64,000 nt of DNA, taken from Luteipulveratus halotolerans (GTDB lineage: Bacteria > Actinomycetota > Actinomycetes > Actinomycetales > Dermatophilaceae). The translations under genes were made by a program, and so were the position numbers. Below, piece after piece: positions 17,203 through 24,779 of the stretch. The stretch is taken from contig NZ_LAIR01000002.1 of NCBI RefSeq assembly GCF_001247745.1, positions 4,030,001 through 4,094,000 of the forward strand, in the 5' to 3' direction. Each line of letters opens with the position of its first letter. Within the stretch, counting starts at the first letter, position 1. Below the pieces are notes generated by a model. That model was given only the letters and a program-made list of their open reading frames with translations, did not search any database and had not been told where the DNA came from.

Positions 17203-17730
17203 ATGACGACGACGCGCCGCGCCGAGCGAGAGCTGTCTCGCCGACGTCGCCGTCGCATCGCGACCGTCGCAGGTGTCCTGGGCGGGTTGCTGGTCGCCGG
17301 AGGCGCGGCCGCCGTCGTGTTCGTCGGCCTCGGCATGGACAAGCCCTCCGCGCCGCTGCCCACCCCGACCGCTCCGGTGCAGAAGATCGACCCGTTCGGC
17401 ACGGTCGCGCCCTCGGCGACGACTCCGTCCGCCGGCGACGGATCGGCGGTGGCCGGCGACACGGCGACCCCGATCGAGCTGCCGCGGGGAGTCAACGCCG
17501 TGCCAGCACCGATCGCCCCGTCGAGTGCGACCTCGACACCCCGCCCGAACGCCCCGGCCGGTGGCACCCCGGGGCCCGCGTCGAGCACGTCTTCGGGCAG
17601 CAAGCCCGACCGGCCCACGGCGAAGCCGGCGTCGAGCAGTCGCACACCGACCTCCGACGCGCGGGGGAGCGGCCGCACCAAGAAGCCCCGTCCGACGCCT
17701 CCGGGCAAGGACGGCAAGCCCCCGACCTGA
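17203..17730 (+). CDS. Hypothetical single-pass membrane protein with Pro/Thr/Ser-rich tail
   Basis: A 175-aa protein: a basic N-terminus (RRRRRRIATVAG), one hydrophobic segment at about residues 20-44, then a low-complexity tail rich in Pro, Thr, Ser and Ala that would lie outside the cell. No catalytic domain is visible. Composition suggests a wall-spanning or glycosylated stalk. GGGGAGA upstream of ATG 17203 supports the start. Function unknown. Confidence 0.65.
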   Translation: MTTTRRAERELSRRRRRRIATVAGVLGGLLVAGGAAAVVFVGLGMDKPSAPLPTPTAPVQKIDPFGTVAPSATTPSAGDGSAVAGDTATPIELPRGVNAVPAPIAPSSATSTPRPNAPAGGTPGPASSTSSGSKPDRPTAKPASSSRTPTSDARGSGRTKKPRPTPPGKDGKPPT

Positions 17731-17951
17731 AGAGGCCCGCACGGGCCGGGCCACTGACGGGGACACTGCACCTGCGTACAGGCTCGACCAGGAGGCCTGG
17801 GCCCCGCCCTGTGATACGTCGGTCGTCGGGTTGACTCGGTCTGTCAAGTGGAGTGAGCGAATTTCGTTGTGCCCCAACAGAATTCGATACCTGGGAGCGT
17901 TTGCCGGCGCGAGTTCCGTTGCAGCCCTTGCGGTTCTCGGACGTCTCTTCC

Positions 17952-17989
17952 AGGTTGAGAGTCGTGCGACAGGGGGTCGCACCTCAACG
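17952..17989 (+). promoter_or_regulatory. Stem-loop in the 5' leader of the secreted protein gene
   Basis: GTTGAG pairs with CTCAAC and, inside with a 4-nt bulge, GTGCGAC (17964-17970) pairs with GTCGCAC (17976-17982). The structure ends just before the GGGGG ribosome site and ATG 18003. It could modulate translation or mRNA stability; it matches no riboswitch I know. Confidence 0.5.
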
Positions 17990-18002
17990 GATCGGGGGAT
18001 CC

Positions 18003-18410
18003 ATGCGTTTGCTCAAGTCTGCTGCTGCCGTCGCGCTCGCCGCGGGAGCCACGTTCGCGGGAGCCGCGTCACTCGCGCCCGGCGCCGATGCAGCTCAGCC
18101 GTCCACCGCTCAGATCGCAGGCTCGTCGTGGCACGGCTGTCCATGGGGCGCCGTCTGCATCTATCCGCAGGACGCCGGATACAACGGCGACCGACCGTCG
18201 AACGTCTACTGGAGCTACGGGTCGCACAAGCTCTACAACCAGTACGGCACACACATGATCGTCAACAACCAGTACGGCGGCGCGCTCGCCACCCTGTGCA
18301 CGGGTTCGTACGGGACCGGGTGCATCGACTGGTTGCCCGCGGGCACGGCCGTGCCGGCGTACCTCACGCCGTACAACTCGATGCTGCTGGCGCCCAACCC
18401 GGCCGACTGA
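18003..18410 (+). CDS. Small secreted cysteine-containing protein (peptidase inhibitor I36-like)
   Basis: A 135-aa exported protein. A Sec signal peptide with a Lys/Arg start and AAAVALAAGATFAGAAS core ends near GADAA. The mature part has paired cysteines in WHGCPWGAVCIYP and in TLCTGSYGTGCIDW, and many Tyr/Asn residues. CPxGxxCxY resembles actinobacterial peptidase-inhibitor I36 type proteins, but similarity is limited. The frame upstream of ATG 18003 is not family-like; a GGGGG site supports this start. A terminator follows. Confidence 0.75.
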   Translation: MRLLKSAAAVALAAGATFAGAASLAPGADAAQPSTAQIAGSSWHGCPWGAVCIYPQDAGYNGDRPSNVYWSYGSHKLYNQYGTHMIVNNQYGGALATLCTGSYGTGCIDWLPAGTAVPAYLTPYNSMLLAPNPAD

Positions 18411-18426
18411 CCGACGCGACAGCACC

Positions 18427-18460
18427 TGGTGCACCGGCCTGTCACAGGGCCGGTGCACCA
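18427..18460 (+). terminator. Terminator hairpin after the secreted protein gene
   Basis: 13-bp arms TGGTGCACCGGCC (18427-18439) and GGCCGGTGCACCA (18448-18460), perfect pairing, 17 bases after the stop codon. Confidence 0.85.
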
Positions 18461-18530
18461 TTCGTCGTGACAACGGCGGGCGGCCCGGGCAGGCTGGCAC
18501 CGCACAGCAGCCGCAACCGTCTGGGGAACG

Positions 18531-19502
18531 ATGAGCACGCACCGCGAGACACAGCGCCTCGAGGCACTGGTCGACGACGCCTACCGCGAGCGTCGCGACG
18601 ACTGGGAGGCCGCCCGCGACACCGTCCGGCGCTGGCTGCGCGTGCAGATCCGCGACCTGCTGCACGAGAGCGACGAGTCGCGGCTCGACGTGTCGCACCA
18701 CCGCATCAAGGCGGCCGACCGCGCCCTCGACAAGCTGCGCCGCCGCATCGCCGAGGGGCGGGTCGAGGCGATCCGCAGCGTCGAGGACGTCGAGCAGCGG
18801 GTGCGCGACATCGTCGGCATCAAGGTGCTGTGCAAGTCACCGCGTGACCAGGCGCTGATGTGCAAGGCGCTGCTCGACGAGGCCCTGCTCGGCGACCTGC
18901 GACTGGTCGACCACAAGGACCTCGTCGACCCGCCCAAGGAGAGCGGCTACCGCGCACACCACGTGATCCTGCAGGTGCCCGTCGACGGTGCCGAGCCGGT
19001 GCTCGTCGAGGTGCAGGTCAAGACCCGCCTGCAGGACGCCTGGGGCGAGCTGACCCACGAGGACCTCTACAAACCGGGTGCCGCCATGAAGCCGGGCCCC
19101 TTCCACGGCTCGGTCGCCCGCGCGATGGCCGCCATGCTCGCGGCCGTCGACAGCATGGCCGACGACCTGGCGCTCGAGCTCGAGGGCTCGCTGGCCGCCG
19201 ATGCCAGCGCCCAGACGGCGCCGGACGCCGACGACGCGCCCGACCTCGACGACGCCGACGCCATCGAGGTGCGGGTGCGTACGACGGGGCCGAGGTTCGC
19301 GCTCGCGGTCGACGAGAGCGGCCGGCAGGGTCTCATCCCGGCGTACGCCGTCCGCAAGCTGCTGGGGGTCAAGGGCCGCATCGACGTCGACGAGCACCTG
19401 CACGTCAACGACGTGATCCGCGCCCGCACCAAGGAGAACGACAAGGGCTTCTACTTCCTGCCGACCACCCTGGCGCGGGGCACGGAGTCCGAGACCGCCT
19501 AG
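18531..19502 (+). CDS. RelA/SpoT synthetase-domain protein with C-terminal extension
   Basis: A 323-aa protein. Residues about 30-190 hold a (p)ppGpp synthetase-like domain: basic RIKAADRALDKLRRR, VRDIVGIKVLC, HKDLVDPPKESGYRAHHVIL with the G-loop tyrosine, and EVQVKTRLQDAW with the catalytic-type glutamate. No hydrolase (HD) domain is present, as in small alarmone synthetases. An acidic linker (DADDAPDLDDADAIEV) leads to a 90-residue C-terminal beta-rich domain (GLIPAYAVRKLLG, FYFLPTTL) not usual in SAS proteins. It may make alarmone or a related nucleotide. It has its own short upstream region and no partner. Confidence 0.82.
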   Translation: MSTHRETQRLEALVDDAYRERRDDWEAARDTVRRWLRVQIRDLLHESDESRLDVSHHRIKAADRALDKLRRRIAEGRVEAIRSVEDVEQRVRDIVGIKVLCKSPRDQALMCKALLDEALLGDLRLVDHKDLVDPPKESGYRAHHVILQVPVDGAEPVLVEVQVKTRLQDAWGELTHEDLYKPGAAMKPGPFHGSVARAMAAMLAAVDSMADDLALELEGSLAADASAQTAPDADDAPDLDDADAIEVRVRTTGPRFALAVDESGRQGLIPAYAVRKLLGVKGRIDVDEHLHVNDVIRARTKENDKGFYFLPTTLARGTESETA

Positions 19503-19530
19503 CCCGAGGGCGCCGCTGGAGGGCCGGTCT

Positions 19531-20013
19531 TCAGCGGGTGAGGGCGGCCTCGATGTCGGCGCTGATGCTCTGCGGCTTGGTGGTCGAGCCGTAGCGCTTG
19601 ATGACCTGCCCGTCTCGGCCGACCAGGAACTTGGTGAAGTTCCACTTGATGCGGCTGCCCAGCGCACCGCCCTGCTGCGACTTCAGCCACGCGTACACCG
19701 GATGGGTGTCCTTGCCGTTGACGTCGACCTTGTCGAACATTGGAAAGCTCACGCCGTAGTTCTTCTGGCAGAACGCGCCGATCTCGTCGGCCTCGCCCGG
19801 CTCCTGGCCCGCGAACTGGTTGCAGGGGAAGCCCAGGACGACGAAGCCCTGGTCCTGGTACGTCTCGTACAGCTGCTCCAGGCCCTCGTACTGCGGTGTG
19901 AACCCGCACTTGGAGGCGGTGTTGACGACGAGGGCGACCTGGCCGTCGTACGCCGAGAGCGACTGCTCGGTGCCGTCGAGGGTGGTCGCGGAGAAGTCGC
20001 GCAGCGCGGTCAT
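19531..20013 (-). CDS. Glutathione peroxidase family thiol peroxidase
   Basis: A 160-aa peroxidase. The active-site triad of the family is visible: Cys in NTASKCGFTPQY (cysteine, not selenocysteine), Gln in FPCNQFAGQEPG, and Trp in KWNFTKFLV. It probably reduces hydroperoxides with thioredoxin or mycothiol rather than glutathione. ATG 20013 follows an AAGGA site. It converges on the RelA/SpoT gene with 28 bp between stops. Confidence 0.92.
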   Translation of the reverse strand: MTALRDFSATTLDGTEQSLSAYDGQVALVVNTASKCGFTPQYEGLEQLYETYQDQGFVVLGFPCNQFAGQEPGEADEIGAFCQKNYGVSFPMFDKVDVNGKDTHPVYAWLKSQQGGALGSRIKWNFTKFLVGRDGQVIKRYGSTTKPQSISADIEAALTR

Positions 20014-20149
20014 GAGGGTCCTTCCGGTGAGGGTTGCCGTCACGGGTGGTTCGGGGAGGATGCCCGTGCGGACGGGTCCAGTCCACCACCCGATCGCCGC
20101 CGCGGACGCGGGTGCCCGCGAAAAGATCACCTGCTGAGCACGGTCCCGT

Positions 20150-20797
20150 GTGACACTCGAACGCGTGGATGCCGATCCGGACGTCCGTACGACGGTCTCC
20201 GAGCCGCTCGCGTCGGCCCTGGCCGCCGCGCGGGACGCTGCCCGGACGGCCGACCGGCTGGTGCTCGTCGAGGGTCCGAGCGACCGGGCCGCCCTCGAAG
20301 CCCTGGCCGACCAGCAGGGCAGAAGCCTTGCGGCCGAACGCGTTTCGGTCGTCGCGATGGGCGGCATCACCAACGTCGCGTGGTTCCTGGAGGCGCTGCG
20401 CCCGTACGACGTGCAGCTCGCCGGCCTGTGCGACGCAGGCGAGGAGCGGTACGTCGTACGCGGGCTGGGGCGGGTCGGCATCACCGACGTCGACAGCCGT
20501 GCCGACCGCGAGGCGCACGGCTTCTTCACGTGCGTGGCGGACATGGAGGACGAGCTGATCCGGGCGCTGGGCACCGCCGCCGTCGAGCTGGTGCTCGAGG
20601 CGGAGGGCGAGCTGACGTCGTACCGGCTGTTCCAGCAGCAGCCCGCTCAGCGTGAGCGGACGGCCGTCGAGCAGCTGCACCGGTTCATGGGCACCCGGTC
20701 GATGCGCAAGATCCGCTACGGCCGGCTGCTCGTCGAGGCGCTGGACCCCGAGCGGGCGCCGCGGCCGCTGGTCGGCGCCCTCGCCCCTGCCGCTTAA
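20150..20797 (+). CDS. TOPRIM domain protein (OLD-nuclease-like)
   Basis: A 215-aa protein whose residues about 35-120 form a TOPRIM domain of the OLD/RecR-like type: LVLVEGPSDRAALEAL with the metal glutamate, VVAMGGITNVAWFL, then GLCDAGEE with the DxD-like acidic pair. It lacks the ABC ATPase half of full OLD nucleases. The C-terminal half (LFQQQPAQRERTAVEQLHRF) is helical. A stand-alone TOPRIM of this kind could be a nuclease or a nucleotide-binding switch. GTG 20150 is the chosen start. Function not known. Confidence 0.78.
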   Translation: MTLERVDADPDVRTTVSEPLASALAAARDAARTADRLVLVEGPSDRAALEALADQQGRSLAAERVSVVAMGGITNVAWFLEALRPYDVQLAGLCDAGEERYVVRGLGRVGITDVDSRADREAHGFFTCVADMEDELIRALGTAAVELVLEAEGELTSYRLFQQQPAQRERTAVEQLHRFMGTRSMRKIRYGRLLVEALDPERAPRPLVGALAPAA

Positions 20798-20864
20798 TCG
20801 GTTGCCGCGCCGACGCGCGGCTGCTGTCCTGGGGTGACCGACACCCGAGACCAGGAGATTCGTG

Positions 20865-20901
20865 ATGCGAGCTGCGTTCATGCCTTCGGGCGGTCTCAAG
20901 C
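20865..20901 (+). pseudogene. Interrupted leader ORF upstream of IS30
   Basis: AGGAG at 20853-20857 is followed 7 bases later by ATG 20865, reading MRAAFMPSGGLK up to the left end of the IS. The flanks of the IS, when joined, form an inverted repeat (GGGCGGTCTCA before, TGAGCCCGCC after). This has the look of a leader peptide plus attenuator for the ribosomal protection gene downstream, split by the insertion. The peptide reading is inference. Confidence 0.45.
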
Positions 20902-22157
20902 GGTTTACGCAACGTTTTGCTGGTTGAGGAGCTTGTTGAGCTTCTCGGCTGGGGTGGCCCAGCCGAGGGTCTTGCGGGGGCGGCCGTTGAGCTCTGCTGC
21001 GACGTTGTCCAGGATGCCGGGGCCGTGCAGGGACAGGTCGGTGCTCTTGGGGAAATACTGGCGTAGCAGGCCGTTGGTGTTCTCGTTGCTGCCGCGTTGC
21101 CAGGGTGAGCGCGGGTCACAGAAGTAGACCGGGATGCCGGTGGCGAGGCTGAAGCTGGCGTGCCGGGCCATCTCGCTGCCCTGGTCCCAGGTCAGTGACC
21201 GGCGTAGGTGTTCGGGCAGGGTCATGATCTTGGCGGTCATGGCTTGCTCGACCTGCTCGGCGGTGTGCCCGTTGGGCAGGTGCAGCAGCATCACGAACCG
21301 GGTCGATCGCTCGACCAGGGTCCCGATCGCTGACTGGTTGCCAGCGCCGATGATCAGGTCGCCCTCCCAGTGGCCGGGCACGGCCCGGTCATCGGCCTCG
21401 GCAGGACGTTCGCTGATGTTGACCATCCCGACGATCTTCGCGTGCTTGCCGGCCCGAGCCGCGCCGCGCGGGATCCGCCGGGCCCGCCCGGACCGCAACG
21501 CGTCACCGACCTGCGCGCGCAGGCTGCCACGCCCTTGGACGTACAGCGCCTGGTAGATCGTCTCGTGCGACACCCGCATCTCCGGATCGTCAGGGAAGTC
21601 CGTGCGCAGCCGGTGAGCGATCTGCTCAGGGCTATGCCGCTGTTTCAGCCCCGAGACTACTTCGGCCCACAACCGGCTCCCCGGGCTCAGCTTCAACGGC
21701 CGACCCGCGTGCCGGGCCGCGCCGGCGGCCCGCGCGTTGTCCTGCGCCAGGCGCTGCGCCCGCGCGGCCTGATAACCGACCGGGTCCTTCGGATCGACCC
21801 CGGCCCGGACCAGCTCCCGGGTGATCGTCGAGGGCGCCCGCCCCAGCTGCGCCGCGATCGCCCGCAACGACGGACGCGGCTGCTGTGAGAGCAACCACTG
21901 CAGCTGTGCTCGATCTTCCAGGCTCAGGCGCCCACCGGACTCACTCACCCTCGGAGGAATACCACCGGACTGGGCCAACCACACATACCCCGACTGATCG
22001 GACACGCCCGCCGCGGCCGCCGCGACCGCGACCGACTCACCACCGGCCAACGCCTCCCAGAACAGCCGACGCCGCTCCCACGGCACCGGCGGCCTCCCAC
22101 GACGAGGACGAGACATGCTGCAACACCTGACCTTTCATCACAGGCGTTGCGCGAACC
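20902..22157 (-). mobile_element. IS30-family insertion sequence
   Basis: About 1.26 kb. The ends are imperfect inverted repeats: GGTTTACGCAACG at 20902 and, on the other strand, GGTTCGCGCAACG starting at 22157. One transposase gene fills it. No clear target duplication can be called at the flanks (AGC left, ACC right). It lies between a TOPRIM gene and a ribosomal protection gene, in the opposite orientation to the latter. Confidence 0.85.
20905..22116 (-). CDS. IS30 family transposase
   Basis: A 403-aa DDE transposase. The N-terminus has an HTH region (GESVAVAAAAAGVSDQSGYV) and the IS30 HTH_38 segment (LRAIAAQLGRAPSTITREL). Catalytic residues are placed as in the family: D in GHWEGDLIIGAG, D in TWDQGSEMARH, E in SPWQRGSNENTNGLLRQYFP. 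Length is normal and the frame intact, so it may be active. It ends within 3 bases of the element's end, typical of IS30. Confidence 0.96.
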   Translation of the reverse strand: MSRPRRGRPPVPWERRRLFWEALAGGESVAVAAAAAGVSDQSGYVWLAQSGGIPPRVSESGGRLSLEDRAQLQWLLSQQPRPSLRAIAAQLGRAPSTITRELVRAGVDPKDPVGYQAARAQRLAQDNARAAGAARHAGRPLKLSPGSRLWAEVVSGLKQRHSPEQIAHRLRTDFPDDPEMRVSHETIYQALYVQGRGSLRAQVGDALRSGRARRIPRGAARAGKHAKIVGMVNISERPAEADDRAVPGHWEGDLIIGAGNQSAIGTLVERSTRFVMLLHLPNGHTAEQVEQAMTAKIMTLPEHLRRSLTWDQGSEMARHASFSLATGIPVYFCDPRSPWQRGSNENTNGLLRQYFPKSTDLSLHGPGILDNVAAELNGRPRKTLGWATPAEKLNKLLNQQNVA

Positions 22158-22214
22158 ACCTGAGCCCGCCTTCGCCGCAGGCCCACCGCACCCTCGCAAA
22201 GGACATGAGCTCTC

Positions 22215-24137
22215 TTGGCATCACTCAACCTGGGCGTCGTCGCGCATGTCGACGCCGGTAAGACCAGCCTGACCGAACGGCTTCTCTTCGAGGCCGGTGT
22301 CATCGACGCCGTCGGTCGCGTCGACGACGGGTCGACCCAGACCGACTCGCTCGCGCTCGAGCAGCAGCGCGGCATCACCATCCGGTCCGCCGTCGTGTCG
22401 TTCGTCGTCGGCGGCACGACGGTCAATCTCATTGACACTCCTGGCCATTCGGACTTCATCGCCGAGGTCGAGCGGGTGCTCGGCGTGCTCGACGGCGCCG
22501 TGCTCGTGGTGTCCGCGGTCGAGGGTGTGCAGGCGCAGACCCGGGTGCTGATGCGTGCTCTGCAACGCCTGCGCATCCCGACGGTCATCTTCGTCAACAA
22601 GGTCGACCGGGTCGGTGCCGACCCCGAGCGGGTGCTCGGCGAGCTGCGCTCCCGCCTCTCGCCGGCCGTCGTGCCGTACGCCGACGATCACCTTCTGTCG
22701 GAGGAGTGCGTCGAGGCGTTGGACGACGACAACCTGCTGGCGGCCTTCATCGAAGGCACGGCGACTGCCGCCGACGCTCGAGAAGTGTTGGCATACAAGG
22801 CGACCCGGGCGTCGGCGTACCCCGTGCTGGTCGGCTCGGCGGTCACAGGTCAGGGCGTGCGTGACCTCATGGCCGCCCTGCCCGAGGTGCTCCCGAGTCG
22901 TGAGGGCGCGAGCGACGAACCGCTGCACGCACGAGTCTTCAAGGTCGAGCGCGGCGAGGCTCGCGAGCGGGTGGCGTACGTCGACGTCCGGCGCGGTGCG
23001 CTGCGAGTGCGCGATCGGGTCGAGGTCGGCGGTGAGCGCTCGAAGGTCACAGCCGTCCGGGTCTTCCGCGACGGGTCGTCGGTGCCCTCCGACGTGGCCT
23101 CAGCAGGGGACGTCGCTCAGGTGTGGGGGCTGTCCGGGGTGCGCATCGGCGACGAGATCGGTTGTGGCACAAGCAAGCTGGCGGACTTCCACTTCGCGCC
23201 GCCGTCGTTGGAGACCGTCGTCGACGTGGTTGACAGCGCGGACCGCACCGCGATGTTCGCCGGGCTCACCGAGCTCGCCGAGCAGGACCCTCTGATCGGG
23301 CTGCGCCGCGACGACGTCCGTGGCGAGGTCGCCGTGTCGCTCTACGGTGAGGTGCAGAAGGAGGTCATCGCCTCGATGCTGGCCGACGAGTACGGCGTCG
23401 ACGTGACCTTCCGTGAGACAACTACGATCTGCATCGAGAGGCCGGTGGGCGCCGGTGCTGCGGTCGAGGTGATCGACGTCGACCCGAACCCGTTCCTCGC
23501 GACGGTCGGGCTGCGCGTCGAGCCGGGGCCGGTGGGCAGCGGCGTGCGGTTCGAGCTCGGGGTCGAGCTGGGGTCGATGCCACCGGCGTTCTTCGCGGCC
23601 GTCGAGGAGGCGATCACGGAGACGTTCCGTGAAGGGCTGCACGGGTGGCAGGTCGCGGACTGTGTTGTCACCATGACCGATTCGGGCTACTGGGCGAGGC
23701 AGAGCCACGCGCACGGCACGTTCGACGCGAGCATGTCGAGCACGGCGGGCGACTTCCGTCGGCTCACCCCGCTGGTGCTCATGGAGGCGCTCCGGCAGGC
23801 CGGGACGGTGGTGTGCGAGCCGATGCACCGGTTCGAGCTGGAGGTGCCCGAGTGGGGCCTCAGCGCGGCGTTGTCACTGCTCGCGACCGTGCGAGCGGTG
23901 CCGCTCGAGACCGAGCCGCGCGGGTCGGCGTACCTCGTCAGCGGCGATGTCCCGGCGGCTCAGGTGCACGGGCTGCAGCAGCGGCTGCCGTCGGTGACGA
24001 GCGGTGAGGGAGTGCTGACGACGGTGTTCGACAGGTACGAGCCGGCGCGGTCCGCGGTCGCGGATCGCCCTCGGGTGCAGGCGAATCCGCTCGACCGGCG
24101 GGGCTATCTCGTCGACCTCGGCCGCTGGCACGGCTGA
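22215..24137 (+). CDS. Tet(M)/OtrA-type ribosomal protection protein
   Basis: A 640-aa translational GTPase that would release tetracycline-type drugs from the ribosome. G1 AHVDAGKTSLTE starts at residue 10; also QQRGITIRSA, DTPGHSDF (G3), NKVDR (G4) and GSAVTGQG (G5). Domains II-V follow in EF-G-like order at the family's usual length. The TTG start at 22215 is set by homology and an AAAGGA 11 bases upstream; ATG 22205 is out of frame. Its leader appears to be interrupted by the IS30 element, which may cut it off from its promoter or supply a new one. Confidence 0.9.
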   Translation: MASLNLGVVAHVDAGKTSLTERLLFEAGVIDAVGRVDDGSTQTDSLALEQQRGITIRSAVVSFVVGGTTVNLIDTPGHSDFIAEVERVLGVLDGAVLVVSAVEGVQAQTRVLMRALQRLRIPTVIFVNKVDRVGADPERVLGELRSRLSPAVVPYADDHLLSEECVEALDDDNLLAAFIEGTATAADAREVLAYKATRASAYPVLVGSAVTGQGVRDLMAALPEVLPSREGASDEPLHARVFKVERGEARERVAYVDVRRGALRVRDRVEVGGERSKVTAVRVFRDGSSVPSDVASAGDVAQVWGLSGVRIGDEIGCGTSKLADFHFAPPSLETVVDVVDSADRTAMFAGLTELAEQDPLIGLRRDDVRGEVAVSLYGEVQKEVIASMLADEYGVDVTFRETTTICIERPVGAGAAVEVIDVDPNPFLATVGLRVEPGPVGSGVRFELGVELGSMPPAFFAAVEEAITETFREGLHGWQVADCVVTMTDSGYWARQSHAHGTFDASMSSTAGDFRRLTPLVLMEALRQAGTVVCEPMHRFELEVPEWGLSAALSLLATVRAVPLETEPRGSAYLVSGDVPAAQVHGLQQRLPSVTSGEGVLTTVFDRYEPARSAVADRPRVQANPLDRRGYLVDLGRWHG

Positions 24138-24205
24138 CCCCACCGGCGAAAGGTGGTGACGTGCACACGTATGATGTGCTGCTCGCCAGCTTGTGCCGGG
24201 GGCGG

Positions 24206-24736
24206 TCAGGACTCGCGGGGAGACTCCTGCGGGTAGCCGCGCACGACCGCCCGCTCCAGGATGCCGAGCGTGCCGCGCAGCGCGCTCTGCGGGATGACCG
24301 GGAAGATGCCGCTCTCACGCCACTCGTCACTGGTGTCGGACCAGTCGTAGTAAGACGTCACGACGGTGCTCTCACCGTCGTCGGTCGGCTCCAGCCGATA
24401 GCCGTAGACGTGGCCGATCTGCGGGCGGACGGTGCCGAGGATCGTCCAGGCGATCTCGACGTCGTGCTCGTAGGTCGTGATGGTGACGGTGACGTCGTAC
24501 CGGCCCATCGGCAGGTCGCCCAACGCCTCACGGTCCATGTGGACGACGAACGTGTCACCGACCTGCTCGACGCGTTCGCCGTCGGCGCTCTGGAGCATGC
24601 CCGAGCTGTCGATGGCCACGTGCCCCTGCGGGTCGGTGAGCACGGCGAAGATCTCGTGAGGTTCGGCGGCGATGGTGCGCTGCGCCTCGAGGCGCTCGGT
24701 GGGCGCCTCGGTCGCGACGGCGGTCTGCTGGCTCAT
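24206..24736 (-). CDS. SRPBCC family (polyketide cyclase-like) protein
   Basis: A 176-aa START/Bet v1-like fold protein. The entry motif IAAEPHEIFAVLTDPQGHVAID and the central beta strands (VTVTITTYEHDVEIAWTIL, YGYRLEPTDDGESTVV) are typical. Such proteins bind hydrophobic ligands or act as cyclases; this one is not in a biosynthetic cluster. ATG 24736 has a GGTGGAA site upstream. It converges on the ribosomal protection gene. Confidence 0.85.
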   Translation of the reverse strand: MSQQTAVATEAPTERLEAQRTIAAEPHEIFAVLTDPQGHVAIDSSGMLQSADGERVEQVGDTFVVHMDREALGDLPMGRYDVTVTITTYEHDVEIAWTILGTVRPQIGHVYGYRLEPTDDGESTVVTSYYDWSDTSDEWRESGIFPVIPQSALRGTLGILERAVVRGYPQESPRES

Positions 24737-24779
24737 GAGTTCCACCTTCGCAGTGATCGGCGCGGAAATCCGGGGTGTC

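Noticed and set aside
20902..24137. Composite transposon carrying the ribosomal protection gene
   Set aside because: Only one IS30 copy is present and no matching end was found after 24137; the gene has the same base composition as its neighbours.
24206..24736. Tetracycline biosynthesis or modification role for the SRPBCC protein beside the Tet-like gene
   Set aside because: No other biosynthetic genes are present, the genes are convergent, and the SRPBCC fold is too general.
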